Assembly: GCA_009774175.1 (NCBI GenBank)
Contig: VSNG01000003.1
Location: 62,001-126,000 of the forward strand
Source of the DNA: Lachnospiraceae bacterium
Lineage (GTDB): Bacteria > Bacillota > Clostridia > Lachnospirales > Lachnospiraceae
Direction of reading: 5' to 3'
DNA: 64,000 nucleotides
Within the stretch, counting starts at the first letter, position 1. Each line of letters begins with the position of its first letter. Positions 53,330-63,300 of the stretch are shown here, one piece after another. Under the pieces are notes generated by a model that was not told the DNA's origin, did not search any database, and saw nothing but the letters and a program-made list of their open reading frames with translations. The position numbers and the translations under genes were made by a program.

Positions 53330-54061
53330 ATGGAAGAGCCCGATGTGTTTCGAAGCGCATTATCGAATTTTGCTACGGACGTAGCCTGCGGCGGCGCCAT
53401 CAGACATCTAACGGATATCGGTTATACGCTGGAGCAGATTGTGGCGAGACTGGATTATCCTGTATCCAGAGAGAAAGCGCAGCGGATTATGATGGAGTAC
53501 CTGTATCAGAGCCGGGCGCTTTTGCGCTGTGAGCCTTCGCAAACGCTGTTTGAGGGACAAACGCAGTTTGTGCAGGAGCAGGATGCTTACGGAAGGCGGA
53601 CGCTTAGAAAAACAACGATTGACCAAAAGAGTCAGAATAATATGACAGGCGCGACGGATTTGACATGGATGTCGCAAGAGAAAAAAGCAGGAAAATTCGG
53701 AGATCTTTTATGGAGAGAATCTGTCTATGATTTCAGGCGGGATGGAAAACTGACAGAGCTGTTACATAAAAAAAGTATGGAGAACGGAGCGGCATACAGT
53801 TATTTGTCCTGCGATTACGCCCTTTTTCATACCGGGACTGAAAAACCGGCGGCGGATCAGGCGCTTTCTGTACTCAATAACAGACAGCGGGAATATCTGT
53901 CAGGCATCCGCTGGGAGAAGCCTGCTTTATATCACCGACTGGATCAGCGGATGCTTGAAATTGTCGGAAAACTGTATGAGGCCGGCGTTTATGGCGGCGT
54001 CTGTTTTTTTGTCCTGCGTCGGGAAAAAATAACCGTACCTGTAAAGCCCGCCCGTAATTGA
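53330..54061 (+). CDS. Hypothetical protein downstream of nth
   Basis: A 243-residue soluble protein of no family I recognise. It starts at 53330 behind GAGGAGGAA and reads 'MEEPDVFRSALSNFATDVACGGAIRHLTDIGYTLEQIVARLDYPVSREKAQRIMMEYLYQSRALL', a helical segment like those found beside nth in Lachnospiraceae. The C-terminal half contains 'AYSYLSCDYALF' and ends 'GGVCFFVLRREKITVPVKPARN'. Probably co-transcribed with nth. Nothing points to an activity. Confidence 0.75.
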   Translation: MEEPDVFRSALSNFATDVACGGAIRHLTDIGYTLEQIVARLDYPVSREKAQRIMMEYLYQSRALLRCEPSQTLFEGQTQFVQEQDAYGRRTLRKTTIDQKSQNNMTGATDLTWMSQEKKAGKFGDLLWRESVYDFRRDGKLTELLHKKSMENGAAYSYLSCDYALFHTGTEKPAADQALSVLNNRQREYLSGIRWEKPALYHRLDQRMLEIVGKLYEAGVYGGVCFFVLRREKITVPVKPARN

Positions 54062-54082
54062 GCCGAAAGGGCAGATGCAAAA

Positions 54083-54559
54083 TCAGCCTGCGTCGTCCGG
54101 GTTTTCTTTTTCCAGACGGTTTTTCCGCCGGTGATACAGGGCGGAAGCGATGCAGATTATAACGGAGATCCCAACGCTGAGCAGGAAGAAACTCACCACA
54201 AAGACGATAATCGCTGTGGATGCATCCGCATAATTGCGGTAGGAAAGAACGGCGTTAAATAAAGCGGTTATGGCTGCGGCAAGGATGCTTAAGCCGATAT
54301 TGACCGCCGGCGTCGCAGGAAGATGTTTATCCCAGATGCCGTTGTAGACACATCCGCCTATCAGATAAACGCCCATGCACATAAGTACGATAAATTCCCC
54401 GGCCAGTATGTGCCGCATGTTTTCCGGGCCATATAAAAAGGTCTGCGCCGCAATGGCGACAAACAGGCCGAGAAAGCCGATCCAGAAGCCCTTGCTTTCA
54501 AGCTTCAAAAGTTTTAATTCCTGCATTTCGTCCAAGTTACTCTTTTTAAACCATTTCAT
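54083..54559 (-). CDS. DUF6773-like small membrane protein
   Basis: A 158-residue protein with four transmembrane helices (about 24-43, 50-72, 85-104, 114-138), a charged N-terminus ('MKWFKKSNLDEMQELKLLKLESKGFW') and a basic C-terminal tail. The N-terminal text is typical of the DUF6773 type found next to small XRE regulators. Its ATG lies inside the preceding XRE gene, overlapping by 14 bases, so the two are translationally coupled. The pair resembles a regulator with a membrane partner that may control its activity. Function unknown. Confidence 0.8.
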   Translation of the reverse strand: MKWFKKSNLDEMQELKLLKLESKGFWIGFLGLFVAIAAQTFLYGPENMRHILAGEFIVLMCMGVYLIGGCVYNGIWDKHLPATPAVNIGLSILAAAITALFNAVLSYRNYADASTAIIVFVVSFFLLSVGISVIICIASALYHRRKNRLEKENPDDAG

Positions 54560-54758
54560 CGTTATTGTCCTCCCAGAATAAATCGTTTAATGTTTTGTCA
54601 AGTTCTCGACAGATCTGAATGCACAGTTTCAGGGTGGGGTTATAATCGCCTGCTTCCACCATGCCTATGGTCTGCCGGGTGACGCCCACTCGTTTTGCCA
54701 GTTCAGTCTGAGACATATCTTTTTCCATACGGGCAAGCTTGAGTTTCAGGTTTTTCAT
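54546..54758 (-). CDS. Small XRE-family transcriptional regulator
   Basis: A 70-residue protein that is essentially one helix-turn-helix domain: 'KLKLARMEKDMSQTELAKRVGVTRQTIGMVEAGDYNPTLKLCIQICRELDKTLNDLFWED'. The family (YozG/YgzD-like) commonly sits in front of a small membrane protein. Translation is taken from ATG 54758, preceded by AAGGAGG. The longer frame to 54848 adds an unrelated segment. Overlaps the membrane protein gene by 14 bases. Confidence 0.9.
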   Translation of the reverse strand: MKNLKLKLARMEKDMSQTELAKRVGVTRQTIGMVEAGDYNPTLKLCIQICRELDKTLNDLFWEDNNDEMV

Positions 54759-55002
54759 GAAATATGACCGCCTCCTTTCCTTATTCACAGACGGTTCTGC
54801 CTGTTTGCCTCTGATCAGTAAGATAACACTTCCAAAATGATATGTCAAATATATTTTGCATAAATCAAATATAATTTACATTTAAATAATAAAACTTGCA
54901 AATGAAAAATATAATGTATAAAAATAGCAAATAAAAACAGCCTGCAAAAACAGGCAGACTGTTTTGCAGGCATACAGATAAGGATACGACTGCCAGAGGC
55001 TT

Positions 55003-56001
55003 CTATAAAAAATAGGAAAACCTGCCCTGCTCAGGTTCCGGGTGCAGGACTTTGTGAGTTCTGTAGTAGGTCGGCGTACAGCCCAGATACTTTTTGAAGA
55101 GTTTGTTAAAGTAGCTGGTGTTGTTGAAGCCAACAGAGGCCGCAAGTTCGGCGATGGAGGCAAAATACTGCTCGGAATCCATCAATTTTTTTGTGGATTC
55201 ATAGATTCGGTATTTCATCAGATATTCAAACGGACTCATTTGCAGAGTCCTTGCAAAACAGCGGCAGCATTCGCTTTTACTGACATGGATGCTGTCGGCG
55301 ATTTCCTGTAGTGACAATGGCTCTGCATAGTGGGTGCGGATAAACAGCATGGCTTCCTTGACCCGCTGCTCGTCCGGAGAAACGCGGGAGACGATGGGCG
55401 TATCTGCATGTGGAATCTGGCGAAGCAGCTCCACCCAGAAATGACACAGATACCCCTTGGTGGCGATTTCATAGCCAAAATGCTGATCCAGATTCAGGTC
55501 GATGACCTCCTTTAACATCTGCAGCATACGTTCATGCCAGGGAGCGCTTTCGTCCAGGAAGAAGGCCTTGAAAAGCCGATAGCTCTGGATCGGAAGCAGA
55601 TACTCCGTTTGCAGATAATTGTTTTTATGGCCAAAGATATAATCGGGATGAAAGACAAGGGAATGGAACGTACAGCTCTTTTCATTATGAGCGTGGATAC
55701 AGTGCATAATATTTTGATTAATGATGAGTCCTTGTCCCGGTTTGATCAGGTAAGTGGCGTCGTCTGTGGAAACCTCTGCGATACCCTGATCTACAATCAG
55801 AATCTCCATTTCCTCGTGCCAGTGCCAGCGAATCCAGCTCATGTAGGATTTGCGAAGATCCAGACAACGGGCGTTGACAGGGTAATCCAGCGTTCCGTAA
55901 TCCTTTTTTGCATATAGATTGTCATAGGTTTCCAGAGTATTCCGGGTAAAAGTTTTTTCGGCCTCCGTATTTGCAGGAGAGGCAGTCTGTAACGTATCCA
56001 T
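55003..56001 (-). CDS. AraC-family transcriptional regulator with cupin domain
   Basis: A 332-residue regulator. The N-terminal cupin (about residues 45-150) has 'WHWHEEMEILIVDQGIAEVSTDDATYLIKPGQGLIINQNIMHCIHA', a sugar-binding type barrel. The C-terminal double helix-turn-helix (about 215-318) has 'IRTHYAEPLSLQEIADSIHVSKSECCRCFARTLQMSPFEYLMKYRI' and 'IAELAASVGFNNTSYFNKLFKKYLGCTPTYYR'. GAGGAG precedes the ATG. It is divergent from the subtilase. Such regulators usually activate sugar genes; none is adjacent here. Confidence 0.92.
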   Translation of the reverse strand: MDTLQTASPANTEAEKTFTRNTLETYDNLYAKKDYGTLDYPVNARCLDLRKSYMSWIRWHWHEEMEILIVDQGIAEVSTDDATYLIKPGQGLIINQNIMHCIHAHNEKSCTFHSLVFHPDYIFGHKNNYLQTEYLLPIQSYRLFKAFFLDESAPWHERMLQMLKEVIDLNLDQHFGYEIATKGYLCHFWVELLRQIPHADTPIVSRVSPDEQRVKEAMLFIRTHYAEPLSLQEIADSIHVSKSECCRCFARTLQMSPFEYLMKYRIYESTKKLMDSEQYFASIAELAASVGFNNTSYFNKLFKKYLGCTPTYYRTHKVLHPEPEQGRFSYFL

Positions 56002-56143
56002 AATATCTCCTCTTTGGCAGTGACATGCTTTAACGAATGAATATAAAAATATATTAGCATATTTGCAGGTAGATGTTTAGCATTTATAGAAAAATAATCA
56101 AATTTTTTGCGGGAGGATATTATAATAGTAAAACTATGTTGGC

Positions 56144-57946
56144 GTGGAAAAGATGGATTCACAAAAAAATGAAAACCTGTTGAATCTGGCGTTGCAGACG
56201 CCGGAAGCGGAGCGGGAGCGCTCTCTGGAATTGAATGTGGGGTATGACGAGCAGGAGCGGACATGGGAAGTGATCGTCAAATATCACGATTCCCTGGAGA
56301 GATTGGCGCGGTGGGGGATTGTGGCGGAGGAGATGATTGCGGGGTACGCCATTTTGACTGTGCCGGAGTCGGAAATAGAGCGTCTTGCCGAAGTGGAAGA
56401 AATTGAGTATGTGGAGAAGCCAAAACGTCTTTTCTTTTCTGATCTGTCCGGCAATACGGCGTCCTGCTATGCGCCGGGCAGTCCGATTTCACAGGAACTG
56501 ACCGGGAAAGACGTGCTTGTTGCAGTCATTGACTCCGGGATCAGCTATTACAACCGGGATTTTCGAAACGAAGACGGCACCACCAGAATTGTATATTTGT
56601 GGGATCAGGTGCTTAACCGGGAATTTAGTGCAGAGCAGATTAACGAGGCGCTTGCGGCAGGCAGCAGGGCCGCGGCTGAACAGCTTGTGCCGAGTATGGA
56701 TATTAGCGGCCACGGGACGGCGGTGGCTGGAATCGCCGCAGGAAACGGCGGCGACAGAGGGCAGGCTTATGCCGGGATGGCCAGAGAGAGCGGACTTCTG
56801 ATTGTGCGGCTGGGCGCGCCCAAAGAGGATTCTTTTCCCAGAACCACAGAACTGATGCGGGCATTGACCTATGTGGTTAAAAAGGCGGTGGAGCTGAAAA
56901 TGCCAGTGGCGGTGAATCTGAGCTTCGGGAACACCTACGGCGCACATAACGGCACGTCACTGCTGGAGCGGTTCATTAATAATGTTTCGGAAATCGGAAG
57001 AAGCGTCATTTGCGTGGGAAGCGGAAATGAGGGTGCGTCAGGCGGCCATGTGGGTGGCAGCGTACGTCTGGAAAGAATGGGCAGTTATGAAGTGACTAAT
57101 TCGGTCAATCAGACTGATGCGAATGTCGACGGGCAGGACGTGAGGGTGGAAATGACCGTGGGAGCCTATGAAAGAGGCCTGAATGTACAGCTGTGGAAAG
57201 AATACACCGATCGCTTTCTGGTGACATTGGTGTCGCCTTCCGGGGAGCGTTTTCAGGTGGATACTGACCGTCCCGGTAAACAGATTTACCGGTTACAGCA
57301 GACGCAGATTCTGCTTTACAACGGCGAGCCTGCGCCTTATATGACGCCTCAGGAAATCTATTTCGATTTTCTGCCTGTTTTGGGAGAATCCTATCTGGAT
57401 CAGGGAGTGTGGACGTTTGTGCTTCGTCCCGTGCGGATCACTACGGGGAACTATACCTTTTATCTGCCCTCCTCTTCCGTGCGAAACGCCAACACCCGCT
57501 TTGTCAGAACGACGCCGGATGTGACGCTGACGATCCCTTCCACGGCGGGAAACGTTATCACGGTGGGGGCCTATGATCCTGTGTATGAGGCCTATGCGGA
57601 TTTTTCGGGCAGAGGGTATCTGTATCAGGAGCAGGTGAACAGCCGCACTTCGGATACCTATGTGAAGCCGGATCTTGTGGCGCCGGGGGTGGGAGTGATT
57701 GCGCCGGACAGAGACGGCGGTTATTCGCCTGTTACGGGCACTTCCTTTGCCGCGCCTTTTGCCACAGGGGCGGCCGCTCTGCTGATGCAGTGGGGCATTG
57801 TTATGGGAAACGATCCCTACCTGTACGGGGAGAAGGTGAAGGCGTATCTTCGGAAGGGGGCGCAGCCGATCCGCGGCGTGGCGGAGTACCCGGATTCGAA
57901 GGTGGGGTATGGGGCGTTGTGCGTGGAATCCAGTCTGCCTATGTAA
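56144..57946 (+). CDS. S8 family serine peptidase (subtilase, CspA/B/C-like)
   Basis: A 600-residue subtilase without a signal peptide. The catalytic triad is Asp130 ('VAVIDSGISYYN'), His190 ('SGHGTAVAGIAAG') and Ser534 ('GTSFAAPFATG'). A prodomain-like segment precedes it (about 25-95, with 'VIVKYHDSLERLARWGI' and 'YAILTVPESEIERLAEVEEIEYVEKPKRLFFS') and a jelly-roll-like insertion (about 310-450) resembles the Csp proteases of clostridial spores. A role in spore germination or in cleavage of a cytoplasmic target is possible. Start GTG 56144 or ATG 56153. The gene's 3' end is duplicated at 60070-60175. Confidence 0.92.
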   Translation: MEKMDSQKNENLLNLALQTPEAERERSLELNVGYDEQERTWEVIVKYHDSLERLARWGIVAEEMIAGYAILTVPESEIERLAEVEEIEYVEKPKRLFFSDLSGNTASCYAPGSPISQELTGKDVLVAVIDSGISYYNRDFRNEDGTTRIVYLWDQVLNREFSAEQINEALAAGSRAAAEQLVPSMDISGHGTAVAGIAAGNGGDRGQAYAGMARESGLLIVRLGAPKEDSFPRTTELMRALTYVVKKAVELKMPVAVNLSFGNTYGAHNGTSLLERFINNVSEIGRSVICVGSGNEGASGGHVGGSVRLERMGSYEVTNSVNQTDANVDGQDVRVEMTVGAYERGLNVQLWKEYTDRFLVTLVSPSGERFQVDTDRPGKQIYRLQQTQILLYNGEPAPYMTPQEIYFDFLPVLGESYLDQGVWTFVLRPVRITTGNYTFYLPSSSVRNANTRFVRTTPDVTLTIPSTAGNVITVGAYDPVYEAYADFSGRGYLYQEQVNSRTSDTYVKPDLVAPGVGVIAPDRDGGYSPVTGTSFAAPFATGAAALLMQWGIVMGNDPYLYGEKVKAYLRKGAQPIRGVAEYPDSKVGYGALCVESSLPM

Positions 57947-58010
57947 ATGAGAGTAGATTTTTAGGGGAATAAGCACTTTGTTTTGGCATATATATTGTCG
58001 AATAAAGTGC
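57904..58010 (+). repeat. Subtilase 3' end and terminator stem, copy 1 of 107-bp repeat
   Basis: This segment (end of the subtilase and the hairpin AAGCACTTT/AAAGTGC) recurs in the same orientation at 60070-60175 with about seven differences. It brackets the AlbA-type gene. Confidence 0.9.
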
Positions 58011-58016
58011 TTTTAT
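57971..58016 (+). terminator. Intrinsic terminator after the subtilase
   Basis: AAGCACTTT (57971-57979) pairs with AAAGTGCTT (58004-58012), followed by TTTAT. The loop of 24 bases is A+T-rich. Confidence 0.75.
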
Positions 58017-58224
58017 GATATATTTTTGTCATTCTGACTTATGTCCGTGATTTTTTAGATTATTATTAATATTTACTACAAAGTGTCAACTAAATGTGTG
58101 CAATACCATAAAGGAAATCAACTTACTTTCTCACAAAAAAATCAGATTCTACTTGTAAATAACAAAAAAATGATTATAATAATTGTTAGATTAAAAATTA
58201 TTAGAATTGGTTGGAGGATATTTT

Positions 58225-59559
58225 GTGTTCGTAGAAAATAAAACAACTGAATTCAAGCGAGAATATGTTGAGAATATCAAAAATACGATTGTTGCATTTG
58301 CAAACTGTGATGGGGGTACACTTTATATCGGAGTGAATGATGATGGAACAGCTTGTGGTGTTGATAATGTTGATGATACTATGTTGCGTGTAACCAATGC
58401 AATCAGAGATGCTGTGCGGCCAGATATTACTATGTTTGTGGAATGCCGTAATGATGTAATGGACGAAAAGGCAATTGTATGTGTAATTGTCCAACGCGGT
58501 ACGGCAAGACCGTATTATCTGCAAGGAAAAGGAATTCGCCCGGAGGGTGTTTATGTTCGTCAGGGAGCATCGACAGTTCCGGCAACAGATACCGCTATCC
58601 TGAATATGATTAAGGATACCAGTGGTGACAGTTATGAGTCGGCTCGCTCTCTCGATCAGCATCTTACTTTTAACAAAGTTGTCGATTTCTTTAATAAACG
58701 GAAGGTAGAGTTTGGAAGAACTCAGATGCGTTCACTTCACTTGATTGGTGAAGATGGTATGTACACGAATCTGGCATTTTTGCTGTCTGAACAGTGTACA
58801 CATATGATTAAACTGGCTGTTTTTGAGGGGAGTAAGAAATCTGTATTCAGGGATCGACAGGAATTGTCGGGTTCCCTTTTAAATCAGATAGAGGAAGCTT
58901 TCAATTATATTGATCGTTACAATCGTACCCGTGCAGAATTCTCAGGGCTGGATCGGTTAGACATGAGAGATTATCCCACAGAAGCAATCCGTGAGGCACT
59001 ACTGAATGCAATCGTCCATCGGGACTATTCTTTTAGCGGCGCTACTCTTATCAGTATTTTTGAAGATCGAATTGAATTTGTAACAATCGGCGGTTTGGTA
59101 AAAGGAATTACATTGGATGACGTAAAGTTGGGAGTGTCTGTATTGCGCAATCAGCATTTAGCTAATATTTTCTATCGTCTACGGCTGATTGAAGCATATG
59201 GTACAGGAATTCTTAAAATCAATGAGTGTTATAATGATTATGTTGTGAAACCTTTGATTGAAACAACAAGTAATGCTTTTAAGATTACGCTTCCCAATAC
59301 CAACTTCCATGCAGAAGAACAAAAAACTCAAAATATCCTTAGAACGGGTGGAGCTACCAGTGCAACAAAAAAAGGAGAACGAATTAATACTGTATTGAAA
59401 CTGTGTCGCAGTAAAGGTTTTATTGTTCGTAGCGATGTAGAAATGGCACTTGGGGTGTCCCAATCTACTGCAATCCTGCTTTTGCGAGAGCTGACTGATG
59501 ACGGCGTACTGTTAAAAAAAGGAAAGACTAAAAACCTGCGATACTACGAGAATAAATAA
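58225..59559 (+). CDS. AlbA/Schlafen-domain ATP-binding regulator (RecG-like helicase family)
   Basis: About 444 residues, taken from GTG 58225 behind TTGGAGG. The N-terminal AlbA_2/Schlafen domain is clear: 'ENKTTEFKREYVENIKNTIVAFANCDGGTLYIGVNDDGTACGVDN' and 'GVYVRQGASTVPATD'. The middle has the HATPase_c_4 pattern 'YPTEAIREALLNAIVHRDYSFSGATLISIFEDRIEFVTIGGL' and 'LRLIEAYGTGILKI', and the end is a winged helix ('GFIVRSDVEMALGVSQSTAILLLRELTDDGVLLKKG'). Despite the usual label there is no helicase domain. Such proteins occur in defence and stress islands. The surrounding bases are A+T-rich and flanked by copies of the subtilase end. Confidence 0.9.
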   Translation: MFVENKTTEFKREYVENIKNTIVAFANCDGGTLYIGVNDDGTACGVDNVDDTMLRVTNAIRDAVRPDITMFVECRNDVMDEKAIVCVIVQRGTARPYYLQGKGIRPEGVYVRQGASTVPATDTAILNMIKDTSGDSYESARSLDQHLTFNKVVDFFNKRKVEFGRTQMRSLHLIGEDGMYTNLAFLLSEQCTHMIKLAVFEGSKKSVFRDRQELSGSLLNQIEEAFNYIDRYNRTRAEFSGLDRLDMRDYPTEAIREALLNAIVHRDYSFSGATLISIFEDRIEFVTIGGLVKGITLDDVKLGVSVLRNQHLANIFYRLRLIEAYGTGILKINECYNDYVVKPLIETTSNAFKITLPNTNFHAEEQKTQNILRTGGATSATKKGERINTVLKLCRSKGFIVRSDVEMALGVSQSTAILLLRELTDDGVLLKKGKTKNLRYYENK

Positions 59560-60351
59560 AGGAACGGTTGAAATTATGCCATTCAAATATGAGTGTGAAA
59601 TTAACTAGCTTCGCACCAAAAATATTTAGGTAAAGATGAAGGCGAAGATATGCTTACGTTAAGTGAGAAATTTGTTCAACTGTCATTAACGGATGACAGT
59701 GATGCTGTTGTAGAAGAATAAAGGAGTGCCGTCAGAAAATTATAGTTTACAACATTATAAAAAGTACTTTGTTTCAAAAGCACTTATCTATAATTTGGCT
59801 AGATTATCCCGGTTAGTGCCGGATGCGGCAGGTTTGGTCAGGCAGTTAAAGGGTTAGGGAACAGAACTGTATGTGTGGAGCAGGAGCATGGTGGAAATAG
59901 TAGAGGAGATAATGAAGGCTGTTTCGGGTATTTCAACTTGACAATAATTTATCTCCGATTTTACCCTGACTTAGCAATAATTTACCACACACCCCACGAA
60001 GTTATGCGGGTTTCAGCGATTTTCGCTCAAAAAAGTGAAAAAAGTTCGTGACAATTACTTGACATCAGCGGGGTATGGGGCGTTGTGCGTGGAATCCGGT
60101 CTGCCTATGTAAAAGAGAGTAGATTTTGAGGGAATAAGCACTTTGTTTTAGCATATATGTTGTCGAATAAAGTGCAAACTGTGACGGCGGTACACTTTAT
60201 ATCGGAGTGAACGACGATGGAACAGCTTGCTCGTCGTACATATAAAATTGGAGATATGGTTTTAGAGGGGAAGAAGATATATCCAGTTGTTGTGGCTCCA
60301 ATCAGTACACACAAAATTATTAATTTATATAGTTAGAATATCGACCATCAA
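59560..60351 (+). pseudogene. Relic region: AlbA fragment, IS-end-like repeats, small broken frames
   Basis: No intact gene is present in 790 bases. A 38-codon remnant ('ASHQKYLGKDEGEDMLTLSEKFVQLSL', 59610-59721) ends in TAA. Three similar motifs (TTGACAATAATTTATC at 59938, TTAGCAATAATTTACC at 59971, GACAATTACTTGACATC near 60050) look like ends of a lost insertion element. Copy 2 of the subtilase 3' end follows, fused at 60176 to a piece matching the AlbA gene ('NCDGGTLYIGVNDDGTAC', 60176-60234). The 292 bases between these parts in the intact locus are missing here. Confidence 0.6.
60070..60175 (+). repeat. Subtilase 3' end, copy 2
   Basis: Matches 57904-58010 with about 94% identity by eye, including the subtilase stop and both hairpin arms; the T-run is replaced by AlbA-like sequence at 60176. 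Confidence 0.9.
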
Positions 60352-63300
60352 ATGAAAAAGAGTGGAAAGCGGGGAAATTTTATGGTTCATTCAAAAAAAC
60401 TGGAAGAAACGGCTCTCTGGCAGGTCTATCAGGTCAAAGCCGCTTCGGATAAAAAGCGAAGCGATTGGGTAAAGGACGTTTATGAGGCGGCGGCAAATTA
60501 TATGAAGGATGTCCGCCTGACCTTTCAAAACTATACGCTGCATGATGAAACGCATATACTGAATGTAATGGATGCAATGGGCGGATTGCTGGGGAACAAG
60601 ATTGAACAGTTAACAGTCGGAGAAATAGAGCTGTTGATTCTGGCCGCATCTCTGCATGATTTGGGCATGGTTTATACCGAGGAGGAAAGAGAACAGAGCT
60701 GTCGGGATGAAGAGACATGCAGGCGGTTTTTAAGAGAATATGCGCCGGAATTGTTGGGATCACCGGCGGCGGAGTGGCCGGAGAATATGCGGGAATGGTA
60801 TCTTCGGACGTTACACCCCTATCGGTTATATGAGGTATTACAAAATAAAGGATGGAAGGAATTGTTTGATCGACGGCCTTTGGAAGTAGTGCCAAAGCCT
60901 TGTATGATAGCGGTTTGTCAGGCCCATGGGGAGGCCCCGGAAGAGCTCTTGCTCAAAGAGGATTTAAAGTATCTGGCGGCCAATGACGCAGAACCTCTGT
61001 TTTGTGCGTTGTTGCTTCGGCTGGGGGATATATTGGATTTTGACGATACGCGTGCACCCCAAATTTTGTACCAATATGTGGCCTGCAATGAAAAAAGCCG
61101 CACAGAGTGGGACAAACACCAGGCGTCAGCGGGATTTCGTTATCCGGCGTCGCCCTCAGCCAGCGATTTGCCGTACAAGGCAAGGTGCACCAATCCGGGG
61201 GTGGAACATGCGGTCAGGGATTTTCTGGACTGGGTCGATGAAGAGCTGGGAAATTGCATTAAACTGCAAAAATGTTGTCAGACGGGCTGGCAGCAGAAAT
61301 TTCCTTTTCCAAGAGCAGTGAAGAGAGATGAGATTGAGTCAGATGGGTATATGAGCGGGGACTTTTGTCTGACAATGGATCAGACACAGGTTTTACAGCT
61401 TCTGACAGGCGAAAATCTGTATGATAATACAGATGTGTTTGTCAGAGAATTATTGCAGAATGCGATAGACGCCACTTTGCTTCGGGGGAGGATGGAGCCG
61501 GATTTTATGCCGGAACAGTCTCGCATTGATTTATGGGAGTGGAACGATAAGGAGGGAAATATCTGGTTTCGGATAGACGACCAGGGGACGGGGATGACGC
61601 GTGGAATGCTGGAACGGTATTTCCTGAAAGTGGGCAACTCCTATTATAATTCGCGGGAACTGGAACGGGATTTGCGGGATCACGGGCGGATGGATAAATT
61701 TCATGGCATCAGCCGGTTCGGCATCGGTTTCTTATCTTGTTTTCTCTGTGGGGATTATGCAGAGGTTTCCACGCTCTATTTTGATGCGGATAAAAACCGC
61801 AGGGAGGAGGCGGCCGCGGAATCCTATCAGACGATCCGTTATGGGCTGCGTTTACAGGTTACGGGACTGAGCGGTTACTTTACCTTGAAAAATCAGGCAA
61901 GTCATCATCAGACGGATGGGAGCTTACCGGCCCCGGACGGATATGAGGAAAAAAGGCCGGGCGGCAGGGAGAGGGAGGGTTACCGTGCCAATCCGGGCAC
62001 TTCCATTGTGCTTCGTCTGGAACCGGGGAAGTTAGGCGCATTGAAGCTGCGGGAGGTGGCGGAAAAGTATTTATGCGGCGCCCGCGTACCGGTGTATTAT
62101 AACAATGAACGGGTAGGGCAGACTTACGAGGAAATGATGGCGGCGGCACATGAAGCGGCGGGCGAAAAGCTTTATGAAATGTCTTCTGACATGAAAGAGC
62201 AGTTTGACCGCAGTTTTCCGGCGATTCGTGGCCAGTATCCTAAGATCGCGGTTTCGGTCATTCCGTTGGATACGGAAGAAAATCGGGTTTTATCGGATCT
62301 TTCAGGGGTACTTGTGAAATATGATGTGCGGTTTGATCAGGAGCCGCAGTGGAAAGTGGGCGATCAGACCTACGAGGTTAGAGTAAAGGTTGATTTTAAA
62401 GAAAATGTTGCAGAAATAGGGCTTTGGAGCAGGAATAAGAGTACCGTTAATTATTGGGGTGATGACTGGAACGACTTGAAGCGAAAGTATGGTGTAGAGA
62501 AGGTAGTTGATTTGGAGATGAAATTCGCAGAATACACTGCTTGTCCCAAGGTAGAAGAAATCGCGGAGATATGGAAGCCGTTTTCTGGTCGAATGGATTT
62601 ATATGAAGCTTGGAGACTTTATAATGATAGTTTACAAGAAACATATATGAAGGCTAAAACGACGGAAATGGAATGTCCTGATTCTGTGCAGGTGAGTTCA
62701 AAATATGGGAGAATTGCATGTGTTTATAATGGGATTGCGGCGGGTGATTTGGTACCATATCCTTCTCAGTATGAAAATGGTTGTGGTGTATTTTTGCTGA
62801 GAGACACATGGAAACCGATGGTTGATATCAGACGATCTAAAGTATCAGAGCTGCCATTGATTGTTTTATTGGCCATTTGCGGTATTCTAAGTAAGCATCA
62901 AATGCTGGATCAGCCGGGGCTGAGATGGGAGGGCTTAGGCGGGTGGAGAAACAGTACTTTAAAAGATTGGAGGAAAATCAAAAATTCTCAGCCCGATATG
63001 TGGCTATGGAAGAATCAGGAGTATATTTTTGCAGAGATTAAGAGTATGCTACAAAAGCCTTTGCGGGGTGTCATAGCCAATCAGCTTACTCTATATGGTA
63101 ATAGTGGTTACGTGGTTATACATAGGTATTTAATGGCCAGCTTTCAGGATCAATACCGACTGCTTATTAATTACGAAGAAGGTCAGACGATTACCTTCTG
63201 TGAAAAGGACGGACATGAACCTGACGAAATCTATGATTTGTTCCCGCCCATGATGTTCTGCATGGCCGCAAGCGATCAGAGTCGTCGGTATATTTGCAGT

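Noticed and set aside
56144..57946. Subtilase considered as lanthipeptide leader peptidase
   Set aside because: No lanthipeptide synthetase, precursor or transporter is nearby and the insertion pattern is Csp-like.
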